NCBI GenBank assembly: GCA_944328445.1
Contig: CALVHO010000012.1
Location: 1 to 61,270, forward strand
Length of the DNA stretch: 61,270 nt
From: an uncultured Clostridia bacterium
GTDB lineage: Bacteria; Bacillota; Clostridia; Christensenellales; Borkfalkiaceae
Direction: 5' to 3'
A program made the translations under genes and the position numbers. This document shows, piece after piece, positions 43,857 through 52,105 of the stretch. Position 1 is the stretch's first letter; every line of letters starts with the position of its first letter. The notes under the pieces were generated by a model. The model was not told the DNA's origin and made no database searches. It saw only the letters and a program-made list of their open reading frames with translations.

Positions 43857-43873
43857 CCGAAAAAAAATTGCAA
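43845..43873 (-). promoter_or_regulatory. promoter of the membrane-anchored gene
   Basis: Minus strand: TTGCAA (43868-43873), a 17-bp spacer and TAGAAT (43845-43850). Half of the spacer is a run of eight T (43860-43867). Confidence 0.6.
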
Positions 43874-43973
43874 CCCTTTGGGCGAAATTTATCATATCCG
43901 CGGACGGAAAAAAATAGGATATCGTAAATGCTGTCCCGCCCGCCGCAGCGCGCGGGCCCGAAGGAGAATGACC

Positions 43974-44672
43974 ATGGATCTGCAACCACGCAGCTTTTGC
44001 AAAACGAAGCGCGCCGCGGCGCTGTTCTTTGCCGCCCTGCTCGCCTGTGCCTGCCTCGCCTTTGCGGGCTGCGGCAAGGGCGGCGGGCTCACGCCCTATG
44101 TTTCCGAATACCGCAGCCGCCTTTACGCGGGCACGGAGGGAGAATTTTCGGTGTTTGCCTCTTTCACCCGCCGCGAAGTGCCCTACCTCTCCGACGGCAA
44201 CGTCGGCGAGACGACGGAGGAGTTCACCGTCGCCGTGACCGTGCCCGACAACACCAAACTCTACACCGTGGAGTACAGCCTCGGCGGGCAGACGTACGCC
44301 TCGGAGCTCTCCTTCAACAGCGTGCGGATGGTACACACCTGCTCGCAGACGCTGCCCGAACCCGCGGAGGAGAGCATCGCCTTCAAGATAGCGGACAGTG
44401 ACGGAAACACCTGCGAAGTGACGGCAAAGAACCAGGCCGCGGGCAACGAACTCGGCCTGGCGGACCTGCTCGACGCGGTGCGCGCCGCACAGCCCGAACG
44501 CTTTGCCGAGCTCGAAGAGGGCGGCGGCTTTGCGGGAGAGATCCATGTCCGCCTGCTGCACGAGGACGAGGGCAACTACTATTACGTCGGCATCACGGAC
44601 CGCGCGGGGCGGACCTTCGCGATGCTCGCCGACGCCGTCACGGGCGAGGTGCTCGCCACCAAAGAACCGTGA
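43974..44672 (+). CDS. secreted lipoprotein of unknown function
   Basis: 232 residues. Signal peptide with lipobox LAFAGC (Cys33). The mature part looks beta-rich (EFTVAVTVPDNTKLYTVEYSLGG pattern) and then helical, with a C-terminal segment YYYVGITDRAGRTFAML that recalls PepSY-like or DUF folds, but no family is certain. ATG 43974 is 7 nt after AAGGAG; an ATG 6 nt earlier is too close. It is divergent from 43154-43774. Confidence 0.7.
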   Translation: MDLQPRSFCKTKRAAALFFAALLACACLAFAGCGKGGGLTPYVSEYRSRLYAGTEGEFSVFASFTRREVPYLSDGNVGETTEEFTVAVTVPDNTKLYTVEYSLGGQTYASELSFNSVRMVHTCSQTLPEPAEESIAFKIADSDGNTCEVTAKNQAAGNELGLADLLDAVRAAQPERFAELEEGGGFAGEIHVRLLHEDEGNYYYVGITDRAGRTFAMLADAVTGEVLATKEP

Positions 44673-44694
44673 ACGCTTTGCCTCTCTCACTCCG

Positions 44695-44725
44695 GGCAGG
44701 CCGCAAAAAGCAGCCTGCCTTTCTT
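44695..44725 (+). terminator. terminator of the lipoprotein gene
   Basis: GGCAGGC (44695-44701) and GCCTGCC (44713-44719), then TTTCTTC. Confidence 0.65.
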
Positions 44726-44730
44726 CAACA

Positions 44731-44760
44731 AAAAAGCACAGGCCGAAGCCTGCGCTTTTT
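44731..44760 (-). terminator. terminator of the Ig-like lipoprotein; 28-bp repeat copy A
   Basis: The hairpin CAGGC-CGAA-GCCTG is flanked by AAAAAGC and GCTTTTT. On the minus strand it ends in a T tract just after the 44776 stop. Positions 44731-44758 are identical to 46900-46927 (copy B). Confidence 0.8.
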
Positions 44761-44775
44761 TGTCGTTTCACTTTG

Positions 44776-46644
44776 TCATGCCTGCGTATCGACGAAAGCC
44801 CCCACCGCAACGGTGATGTCGTCGATAAAGTAGGTGTTGCCGTTCAGCTGTGCCGACAGAGTTTCCGTGGTGAAATTGGCGATGGTATACGTCCAAACCG
44901 CGACATCCGTGCCGTTTGTCAACGTGACCGTGATCTGCAACGTGGAACCTACGCGCACCGCCACCAATTCAAAGTGCCCCGTGAAGAAATCTTCACTTGC
45001 CCCAGGGACGGTCTGCGCCGCTTCTTCTCCGTTCAACGTGTATGAAACGGTAATATTCGTACCCGTCGACAAATCGGCCCAAATATTGTAACCGACATTT
45101 GCATTTTCTTTCATCGGGTCGCAAACGCCGACATCGAGATATTTCGCCGTCGCGTCACCGTTAAAGAGCTCGAACCAAACATCGGGATAGCCCGGGTCTT
45201 CTGTCTTGTCCCACGTATACACGACGACAAAGTCACCGCTCAGCCCTGCCTTAGTCCCGGAACCGACATACGAATCCCAAGCACCGGACGTATCCATATT
45301 CGTCACCGCTTCGCCGTTCGTGGCATAGGCGATCACTTTGGATGCGCCGCCGACCGTAATCATGTCGATGGTCGTATCGGCGGTGAACCCTGCCTGATCG
45401 GTCCAGATAGTCATGCCTGCGGCATCGGGAATGCTGTCGCCAACGGTCACGGCATAAAAATCGGCGGGCAAGGAGAGCTTGCCTTCAAGGGCAGCGCTTT
45501 CCGCTGCATCGTCACAATAGATCTGCACATCGTCACCGAAAACGCACGCATCGTCTGCCGTCAACACCGTTTCGGGACTGGACCAATCGCGGCCGACGAC
45601 GTCGATGTTCACGCTTCCCCAGCCGTTGGCGGAAGTTTTGACGCCCATCAAAGTGACTACGGAATCGTTGACCATGATGCCGACGCCCGCATTGCCCGTT
45701 GCAGTCACGCCATCGAGGATAACTTCACCCGCCTGCGCGGCGTTGACGCCGTGGCCGTAATCGGTGCCGGCGGTCATGGTGAGGTCTTCGGCGCCCTTCA
45801 CCGTCAGCCCGCGAAGGGTCACGTCGGCACCATTCGTGATCGTAACGATGGAAGCGCGCCCCTTGCTGGTATCGGGCGTCCATGCTGCCTCGCCCTTTTG
45901 CAGCGTCACGGCACCTTCGCCGTAGATGGTCACGTCGCGCGTGATGAACAGCGCCTTGGTCAGACCGTACGTGCCCTCTTGGATGGCAATGGTGCGGTTT
46001 TCGGTATTTTCCACGGCGGCGTAGAGTTCATCCACCGTATCGACGACGGCGTCGGCCGTGACCGTCACCGTGCAGGTCGCGGTCTTGTCGCCGGCCTTGG
46101 CGGTGATGGTCGCTTCGCCGATGGCAACGCCCGTCACTACACCGTCGGCGACGGTGGCGACATCTTCGTCGTCCGAAGCCCAGGTCACCGTCTTGTCGGT
46201 GGCGTTGTCGGGCTCGACGGTGGCCGTCAGCGTGACCGTGCCGTCCACTTTGACGGAGGCGGTCTCTTTGTCGAGCGTGATACCCGACACAGCGACGTCG
46301 GTCGCGGGCGCGGGCGTGACCGTCACTTCGCAAGACGCGGTCTTGTCGCCCGCCTTGGCGGTAATGGTGGCCTCGCCTGCGGCGACACCCGTCACTACGC
46401 CGCCTTTGACGGTGGCGACGTCCTCGTCGTCCGAAGTCCAGGTCACCGCGTCGGTGCTGTCCTCGGGGGTGACCGTCGCCGTGATGGTGACCGTTCCGCC
46501 GACAGCAACGGAAGCCGTCGTCTTGTCCAGCGAAATACCCGTAGCCGCGACGGTCTCGGGCTCGTTGTCGCAAGCAGCAAAAGCCACCAACGCCAAAGCG
46601 AGCACGACGCCGAGCACGGCGCTGAGCATTCTTTTCAGTTTCAT
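44776..46644 (-). CDS. lipoprotein with two Ig-like (BIG_2) domains and a predicted beta-helix
   Basis: 622 residues. Lipobox AFAAC with Cys25. Two near-identical BIG_2 repeats (about 34-110 and 118-196) share WxSDDEDVATV, GVVTGVA and GEATITAKAGDKTA. A region of about 200-400 has the repeating pattern of right-handed beta-helix proteins (VTIYGEG, VTLRGLTV, VILDGVTATGN), and the C-terminal 160 residues look like a beta-sandwich. It is probably a surface adhesin or glycan-binding protein. GGGAGG is 7 nt before ATG 46644. The promoter carries a nine-G run in its spacer. Confidence 0.85.
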   Translation of the reverse strand: MKLKRMLSAVLGVVLALALVAFAACDNEPETVAATGISLDKTTASVAVGGTVTITATVTPEDSTDAVTWTSDDEDVATVKGGVVTGVAAGEATITAKAGDKTASCEVTVTPAPATDVAVSGITLDKETASVKVDGTVTLTATVEPDNATDKTVTWASDDEDVATVADGVVTGVAIGEATITAKAGDKTATCTVTVTADAVVDTVDELYAAVENTENRTIAIQEGTYGLTKALFITRDVTIYGEGAVTLQKGEAAWTPDTSKGRASIVTITNGADVTLRGLTVKGAEDLTMTAGTDYGHGVNAAQAGEVILDGVTATGNAGVGIMVNDSVVTLMGVKTSANGWGSVNIDVVGRDWSSPETVLTADDACVFGDDVQIYCDDAAESAALEGKLSLPADFYAVTVGDSIPDAAGMTIWTDQAGFTADTTIDMITVGGASKVIAYATNGEAVTNMDTSGAWDSYVGSGTKAGLSGDFVVVYTWDKTEDPGYPDVWFELFNGDATAKYLDVGVCDPMKENANVGYNIWADLSTGTNITVSYTLNGEEAAQTVPGASEDFFTGHFELVAVRVGSTLQITVTLTNGTDVAVWTYTIANFTTETLSAQLNGNTYFIDDITVAVGAFVDTQA

Positions 46645-46697
46645 GGTTGTTCCTCCCAATTTTTCTACTTTTCGGCCATGCTGCCAAAAGCGAAAAC

Positions 46698-46725
46698 ATT
46701 ATACCCCCCCCCGACATTTTGTCAA
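46698..46725 (-). promoter_or_regulatory. promoter with poly-G tract in the spacer
   Basis: Minus strand: exact TTGACA (46720-46725), then a 16-bp spacer made of AAATGTC plus nine G (46704-46712), then exact TATAAT (46698-46703). Start expected near 46691, about 47 nt before the gene. Gain or loss of one G would change the spacer to 17 or 15 bp. The rest of the 46645-46970 gap holds only the Shine-Dalgarno and repeat copy B. Confidence 0.85.
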
Positions 46726-46899
46726 CCGTATAACAACAAAATTTGAAATAATTACTTATTTTACGATTTGTTCACAGAACGTCACCGCAAACGCAGTGTC
46801 TGCCGCAAATTTCTGCACGTTCCGCAGGGCCGGACGGTCGCACGGGCGGCCATCCGGCGGCAGACCGGCCGATCACAAAACGGGACGTTTTTCACAAAG

Positions 46900-46927
46900 A
46901 AAAAGCACAGGCCGAAGCCTGCGCTTT
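46900..46927 (-). terminator. terminator of hemW; 28-bp repeat copy B
   Basis: Identical over 28 bp to 44731-44758. On the minus strand the stem CAGGC/GCCTG is followed by a TTTTT tract, 44 nt after the hemW stop. Confidence 0.75.
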
Positions 46928-46970
46928 ACTATATCTACAATATAAATCATAACCGAAGCCGCGGGCGGGT

Positions 46971-48083
46971 TCACTGCAAAAAATCGACGAGGATGTGGTT
47001 TTGCACGTAGAGGTACTCGCCCTTGATGCGGATGCGGCCGCGCTCCGAGCGCTCCAAAAAACGGATGTTTTTTTGGATGGCGGCCTTGAAATCGTCGTAG
47101 AACTCGCTGCCGAAATCGCGCTTGTAGGCGGCCTCGTCGAGCCCCTCGCTCGTACGCAGGGCCAGCATCACCGTTTCAAACTTGGCGTCCTCGGGGCCGA
47201 TCGCCTCGTCGTCCACCACGGGGAAACGGTTGCTCAAAATGCACTTCATATACTCGTCGAGGTCGCGTGTGTTCGTGAAGCGCCGCCCGTTCATGAACGA
47301 ACTGGCAGAGACCCCGAAGCCGATGTACTCGCCGCGCCGCCAATAGTTGCAGTTGTGGCGGGACTCGAAACCGGGCTTGGCGAAGTTGGAAACTTCGTAG
47401 CGGGCATAGCCGAGCGACTCCAAAAGCCCGCGCGCGCGTTCGTAGACGGACGCCACTTCGTCCCCGTCGGGGAGTTCGCCGTTGAGGTAATCGGTGTACA
47501 TGGGCGTGCCGTCCTCGGGTGTCAGCGCGTAGAGCGAGATGTGCGACGCGCCCGCGCCATGCGCCAGGCGCACCGTCTTTTCCACGTCGGCAAATGTCTG
47601 GTCTTTGAGGCCGATCATCACGTCGGCATTGAAATTGTCCTTGCCGAGCAGGCGGCAGCATTCCGAAAAGTCGGCGGCGGTATGCACGCGGCCGAGGTCG
47701 GAAAGCTGGCTGTCCACGGCCGTCTGCAACCCCACCGAAAAGCGGTTGACGCCCGCAGCCTTGTACGCCGCTATCTTGTCCGCCGTGACCGTGCCGGGGT
47801 TGAGCTCGATGGTCACCTCAGCCCCGTCTTGAAGCAGCAGGCATTCGCGGATGCGACGCATGCAGCCTGCGATCCACTTTGCGTCGATGACGGAGGGCGT
47901 GCCGCCGCCGAAATACACCGTATCAAAAACTTTGCCCTGCAAAGCGGCGGCGCGCAATTTGATCTCCTGCAATACGCAGGCCATGTACGCCTCTGCAAAC
48001 CCGATCTTGCCGGGATACGACGTGAAATCACAATAGCGGCACTTGGCCTTACAAAACGGGATATGTATGTAGACGCCTGCCAT
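46971..48083 (-). CDS. hemW: radical SAM heme chaperone HemW
   Basis: 370 residues. The 4Fe-4S motif CKAKCRYC (Cys11, 15, 18) lies in the HemW-type N-terminus YIHIPFCKAKCRYCDFTSY; GGGTPS follows. It lacks the N-terminal extension and C-terminal features of HemN, and HemW/LepA neighbours are usual in Bacillota. HemW inserts heme into respiratory or other heme proteins rather than oxidising coproporphyrinogen. GAGGTAGGGG precedes ATG 48083. Confidence 0.9.
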   Translation of the reverse strand: MAGVYIHIPFCKAKCRYCDFTSYPGKIGFAEAYMACVLQEIKLRAAALQGKVFDTVYFGGGTPSVIDAKWIAGCMRRIRECLLLQDGAEVTIELNPGTVTADKIAAYKAAGVNRFSVGLQTAVDSQLSDLGRVHTAADFSECCRLLGKDNFNADVMIGLKDQTFADVEKTVRLAHGAGASHISLYALTPEDGTPMYTDYLNGELPDGDEVASVYERARGLLESLGYARYEVSNFAKPGFESRHNCNYWRRGEYIGFGVSASSFMNGRRFTNTRDLDEYMKCILSNRFPVVDDEAIGPEDAKFETVMLALRTSEGLDEAAYKRDFGSEFYDDFKAAIQKNIRFLERSERGRIRIKGEYLYVQNHILVDFLQ

Positions 48084-48173
48084 TGCCCCTACCTCTTATT
48101 TTCTACGATTTATGCCACGCATAGTACTTCGCAAAATGGTAAAATACTTGATTTACGAGGCAAAATGATGAAA

Positions 48174-48500
48174 TTAATTCTTCCAAAGGAATTTGTCGAG
48201 ATCGACGTAAAACAAGCCGTCACGCTCGCAGGCGGGCACGCCCTCCGCTTCGAGGAGCTGCTTTTGGACCTGCGCCCCGCCGAAGGCAAAGGCGGGCGCG
48301 AGCCGCCCCTCGCGGTTGACGATGCGATGGCACGGAACAATGCCCGGCCGCGGGTTGACGTGCAGCGCATACCCCACCGCGCGCGCCGAGCGCGGGCTGC
48401 CGCAGAGCCGCGCGATCTGCCCGTACGTCGCCACCCGCCCGCACGGCACGCGCATCACGGCCACGTACACCTTGTCAAAAAACGTCTGCTTTTCGTCCAT
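48174..48500 (-). CDS. MGMT/alkyltransferase-like DNA-binding protein
   Basis: 108 residues; only the C-terminal DNA-binding domain of O6-alkylguanine-DNA alkyltransferase, with RVPCGRVATYGQIA and the active-site-type GIVPCHRIVN. The Cys in PCHR is retained, whereas ATL proteins have Trp or Ala there, so it could still accept alkyl groups. It lacks the usual N-terminal ribonuclease-like domain (about 60 residues). Confidence 0.85.
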   Translation of the reverse strand: MDEKQTFFDKVYVAVMRVPCGRVATYGQIARLCGSPRSARAVGYALHVNPRPGIVPCHRIVNREGRLAPAFAFGGAQVQKQLLEAEGVPACERDGLFYVDLDKFLWKN

Positions 48501-48551
48501 TTTTCTCCGCCTCGGCGATCTGACGCAATATTTACAAAAGCAAAACCCTGC

Positions 48552-49217
48552 TCAAAGCGTTTTCAGCAGCGGCAAAACGGCGCAAAGTTCGGGCGCGGAG
48601 AGCGTTCCTTCGGGCGCGCCCTCCCGCAGGCGGTCAAGCCAGACGGCCTGCATGCCCGCGTTCCGTGCGCCGCAATAATCGTTGCGGTAAGAATCGCCCA
48701 CATACAGGGCCTCGTCCGCCCGCAGCCCGAAGGCCGCCAGGCCCTTTGCAAAGACTCCTCGCCGCGGCTTGTATTCGCGCGCGTCCTCGCTGGTAAACAC
48801 GCCGCGCGGACGCAGACCGTGAAGAGAGAGCACGGAAGAAAGTTCGGCATTGTCGATATTGGAGAGCACATACCAAGGCAGCGGGCACGCGCGCACAAAC
48901 CGCTCCGCATCCGCAAACAGGGGCGCCGATACCGAAAAGCGCACCACCTCTGCCGCCAGCGCGTCCGCGTCGATGCGCGCGCCGCAGCGGGATGCCATTT
49001 TCCGCAGCACCACGGGATACAGTTGTTTTTGGGGGCGGAACGCATCGCCGTGGGCGGCGTCGCAGGCGGCGCGGAATTCCTCCCACCACATCTGCGGGAT
49101 CTTCTCGCGCGGGCAGCCGGCACCGCCCGCCAAAAAAGCATCGGAGATCGCGTCGAGCAGCGCGTAGCTCTCGTGCACGACGGTTCCGTAAAAATCGAGG
49201 ACGACGGCTTTGATCAT
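48552..49217 (-). CDS. HAD-family hydrolase
   Basis: 221 residues with motif I VLDFYGTVVHE, motif II VLSNID, motif III Lys in REYKPRRGVF, and motif IV YVGDSYRNDYCGA, typical of HAD-IA phosphatases such as the YjjG/PhoE-like group. The second Asp of motif I is Tyr-Gly-Thr (DFYGT), as in several HAD-IA members. The substrate is unknown. ATG 49217 is preferred over 49259 because the HAD motif starts at once. Confidence 0.85.
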   Translation of the reverse strand: MIKAVVLDFYGTVVHESYALLDAISDAFLAGGAGCPREKIPQMWWEEFRAACDAAHGDAFRPQKQLYPVVLRKMASRCGARIDADALAAEVVRFSVSAPLFADAERFVRACPLPWYVLSNIDNAELSSVLSLHGLRPRGVFTSEDAREYKPRRGVFAKGLAAFGLRADEALYVGDSYRNDYCGARNAGMQAVWLDRLREGAPEGTLSAPELCAVLPLLKTL

Positions 49218-49318
49218 TTTTGCAAACCCTCTATGCGCCAAACAGCGATAATTTTGCAAACTATGCCTGGCAAAATACTCTGCAAACCTATGAAAACAAC
49301 GTTTTTGTGGCGGTTTAT

Positions 49319-51124
49319 TTACTTATTTGTCTTTAAGATCGACATAAACACTTCGCTCGGGACTTCGACGGAGCCGATGCTGCGCATCCGCTTTTTGCCC
49401 TCTTTCTGCTTTTCCAACAGCTTTTTTTTGCGGGTGATGTCCCCGCCGTAGCACTTGGCGAGCACGTCTTTGCGCACGGCTTTGACCGTTTCGCGGGCGA
49501 TGATCTTGCCGCCGACGGCCGCCTGGATGGGGATCTCAAAGAGCTGGCGCGGGATGGCCTCTTTCAGATTTTCGGCCAGTTCCCTACCGCGCGGATAGGC
49601 GCGGTCCCTGTGCACGATCATCGAGAGCGCGTCGCAGACGTCGCCGTTGAGCAAAATGTCCAGCTTGACGAGCTCGCTGCGTTCATAGCCGTCCAACTCG
49701 TAATCGAAACTGGCATAGCCGCGCGTGCGCGACTTCAAGCCGTCGAAAAAGTCGTAGATGATCTCGTTGAGGGGCAGGCGGTACAACAGGCGCACGCGCT
49801 TGGCGTCGATGTAGGTCATGTCCTTGAACACGCCGCGCTTGTCCTGGCAAAGCTCCATGATGGCGCCGATGTACTCGGGCGGCGAATAGATCTCCGCCTT
49901 GACGATGGGTTCTTCCATGTACTCGATGTCGGTCGCCTCGGGCAGGTGCGACGGGTTGTCGACGAAAAACTCCTCCCCGTCCGTCTTGTGCACGAGGTAG
50001 GAAACGGAGGGCGCCGTCGTGATGATGTCCAGGCCGAACTCGCGTTCGATGCGCTCCTGGATGATCTCCATGTGCAAGAGCCCCAAAAACCCGCAGCGGA
50101 ACCCGAAGCCGAGAGCGACGGAGGTATCGGGCTCGAAGATGAGCGCGGCGTCATTGAGCTGCAATTTCAGCAGCGCGTCTTTCAGGTCGTTGAATTTGCT
50201 GCCGTCCAGCGGGTAGATGCCGCAAAAGACGACGGGCCGCACCTTTTTATAGCCGGGCAGCGGTTCGGCAGCGGGGCGGGAAGCGCTCGTCAGCGTATCG
50301 CCCACGGCAACGTCCTGGATGCTCTTGATGCTCGCCGCCACGTAACCGACTTCCCCCGCGTTCAATGCCTCTTTGGGCAGCAATTTGGGGTTGAACGTGC
50401 CCACCTCGGTCACCTCAAACTGCTTGTCGGAGCGGAAGGTCCTGATCACGTCCCCCACCTTCACGCCGCCGTCCTTGACGCGCACAAAGAGGATGACGCC
50501 TTTGTAGTTGTCGTAATAGCTGTCGAAGATGAGCGCTTTGAGGGGCGCCTCGGTATCGCCGTCGGGCGCGGGGATCTTTTGCACGATGGCGGCGAGGATG
50601 TCTCCGATGTTCGTGCCCTCCTTGGCCGAAACACAGGGCGCGTCGGAGGCATCCAGGCCGATGACCTCTTCGATCTCCTTTTTCGTGCCCTCGATGTCGG
50701 CAGACGGAAGGTCGATCTTGTTGATGACGGGAACGATCTCCAAATCGTTTTCCAGCGCCAGATAGACGTTGGCCAGCGTCTGCGCCTCGATGCCCTGCGT
50801 CGCGTCGACGACGAGGATGGCCCCCTCGCAGGCCGCGAGCGAGCGCGAAACTTCGTACGTGAAGTCGACGTGACCCGGGGTATCGATGAGGTTGAGCTCG
50901 TATTCGTTGCCGTCGGCCGCGGTGTAATACATGCGCACGGGCGTGAGTTTGATGGTGATGCCCCTCTCGCGTTCCAAGTCCATCGAATCGAGCAACTGGT
51001 TTTCCATGTCGCGCGCGGAAACCTGCCCCGTGACCTCCATCAGGCGGTCGGCTACGGTGCTTTTTCCGTGATCGATGTGGGCGATGATGCAAAAGTTTCG
51101 GATAAATTTGCTCGGCTTTGACAC
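49319..51124 (-). CDS. lepA: elongation factor 4 (back-translocating GTPase)
   Basis: 601 residues. Remobilises stalled ribosomes. G domain: [18 protein letters not shown] (G1), RGITIK (G2), DTPGHVDF (G3), NKIDLPSAD (G4). Later EF-G-like domains and the LepA-specific C-terminal domain ([20 protein letters not shown]) are present. Length normal. Promoter at 51188-51216, about 70 nt upstream. Confidence 0.97.
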   Translation of the reverse strand: MSKPSKFIRNFCIIAHIDHGKSTVADRLMEVTGQVSARDMENQLLDSMDLERERGITIKLTPVRMYYTAADGNEYELNLIDTPGHVDFTYEVSRSLAACEGAILVVDATQGIEAQTLANVYLALENDLEIVPVINKIDLPSADIEGTKKEIEEVIGLDASDAPCVSAKEGTNIGDILAAIVQKIPAPDGDTEAPLKALIFDSYYDNYKGVILFVRVKDGGVKVGDVIRTFRSDKQFEVTEVGTFNPKLLPKEALNAGEVGYVAASIKSIQDVAVGDTLTSASRPAAEPLPGYKKVRPVVFCGIYPLDGSKFNDLKDALLKLQLNDAALIFEPDTSVALGFGFRCGFLGLLHMEIIQERIEREFGLDIITTAPSVSYLVHKTDGEEFFVDNPSHLPEATDIEYMEEPIVKAEIYSPPEYIGAIMELCQDKRGVFKDMTYIDAKRVRLLYRLPLNEIIYDFFDGLKSRTRGYASFDYELDGYERSELVKLDILLNGDVCDALSMIVHRDRAYPRGRELAENLKEAIPRQLFEIPIQAAVGGKIIARETVKAVRKDVLAKCYGGDITRKKKLLEKQKEGKKRMRSIGSVEVPSEVFMSILKTNK

Positions 51125-51187
51125 GTTTCCTCCTGCAAGCGGCCCGCCGCGGACGGCGGCGCCGCAACGGTGACGGCTTCACCCAAT

Positions 51188-51250
51188 ATTATAAACAAAA
51201 CGGACAAGTTTGGCAAATAATTTGCCAAACCCGCGCGGTTGTGCTACAAT
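51188..51250. promoter_or_regulatory. back-to-back lepA and GDPD promoters in one palindrome
   Basis: Minus strand: TTGCCA (51211-51216), 17 bp, TATAAT (51188-51193). Plus strand: TTGCCA (51222-51227), 17 bp, TACAAT (51245-51250). The two -35 hexamers are the arms of a perfect palindrome, GTTTGGCAAA-TAA-TTTGCCAAAC (51208-51230). Confidence 0.8.
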
Positions 51251-51275
51251 TATTTTCAAAAAAAGGAGGCGATCC

Positions 51276-52025
51276 ATGCGCATCCCTTCCTCGCATTTTC
51301 TGCGCACGCGCCCCATCGCCCACCGCGGCCTGCACGGGGCGAAGCCGTTCATTCCCGAAAACTCCTACGCCGCCTTTGAAAACGCCGCCGCACACGGTTA
51401 CGCCATCGAAACGGATGTACGGCTCAGCGCCGACGGCGTCGCCTTCCTCTTCCACGACGACGACCTCGGCCGTCTGACCGACGGCTGTGGCCCCGCCGAC
51501 GAAAAGACGTGGAACGAGCTTTCTTCCCTCACGTTGAAAGGAAGCGGCGAACGCATCCCGCGCTTCGACGAATTTTTGCAGCGTATCGGCGGACGGGTGC
51601 CACTGCTCATCGAATTGAAGCCCTGTGCCCGCAGGAAACAGCTCGTGCGCACCGTTTTAGCCGCGCTACGCGGCTACGAGGGCGAATACGCGCTGCAAAG
51701 TTTTGACCCGCGCATCGTACACCTCGTCAAAAAGCAAGCGCCCGCCGTCCCCCGCGGGCAGCTCGGCTGTTTCTATGCAAAATTTACGCCGCAGAATTTT
51801 CTCGTAAAGCACATGTGGCTGCATTTTTGGACGCACCCGGACTTCATCAGTTACAACACGTGCGATCTGCCGTACAAACGCGCGCGGCGCAGGGGCTGCC
51901 TGTTGCTGGGCTGGACGGTGCGCACCGCCGAGGAATACCTGCGCGTCAAGCCATACGTCGACAACGTCATCTTTGAAAACATCCGCCCCGAAACGCTGTA
52001 CGTCACCTGCGGGCAGCACCGCTGA
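51276..52025 (+). CDS. glycerophosphodiester phosphodiesterase family protein
   Basis: 249 residues. GDPD TIM barrel with IAHRGLHG and ENSYAAFENA at the N-terminus, ETDVRLSADG and FHDDDLGRLT in the metal/catalytic segment, and LIELKP. It hydrolyses glycerophosphodiesters to glycerol-3-phosphate and an alcohol. No signal peptide, so it is cytoplasmic. ATG 51276 follows AAAGGAGG. An intrinsic terminator follows. Confidence 0.9.
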   Translation: MRIPSSHFLRTRPIAHRGLHGAKPFIPENSYAAFENAAAHGYAIETDVRLSADGVAFLFHDDDLGRLTDGCGPADEKTWNELSSLTLKGSGERIPRFDEFLQRIGGRVPLLIELKPCARRKQLVRTVLAALRGYEGEYALQSFDPRIVHLVKKQAPAVPRGQLGCFYAKFTPQNFLVKHMWLHFWTHPDFISYNTCDLPYKRARRRGCLLLGWTVRTAEEYLRVKPYVDNVIFENIRPETLYVTCGQHR

Positions 52026-52060
52026 ACCGCCCCGCAACGAATACACATCGCCACGGCCAA

Positions 52061-52094
52061 ACGCCGCGCGGCAAAGCAGCCGCGCGGCGTTTTG
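52061..52094. terminator. terminator between convergent genes
   Basis: ACGCCGCGCGGC (52061-52072) and GCCGCGCGGCGT (52079-52090), a perfect 12-bp stem with a 6-nt loop, then TTTG. Confidence 0.8.
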
Positions 52095-52105
52095 TTCTTG
52101 TTTGG

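Noticed and set aside
48117..48137. GCATAGTACTTCGC, resembling the start of the 34-bp repeat, and a related CATAGTACTTCG at about 52213
   Set aside because: Only 12-14 bases match; the second lies in the coding sequence of the MBL-fold protein, so these look like chance.
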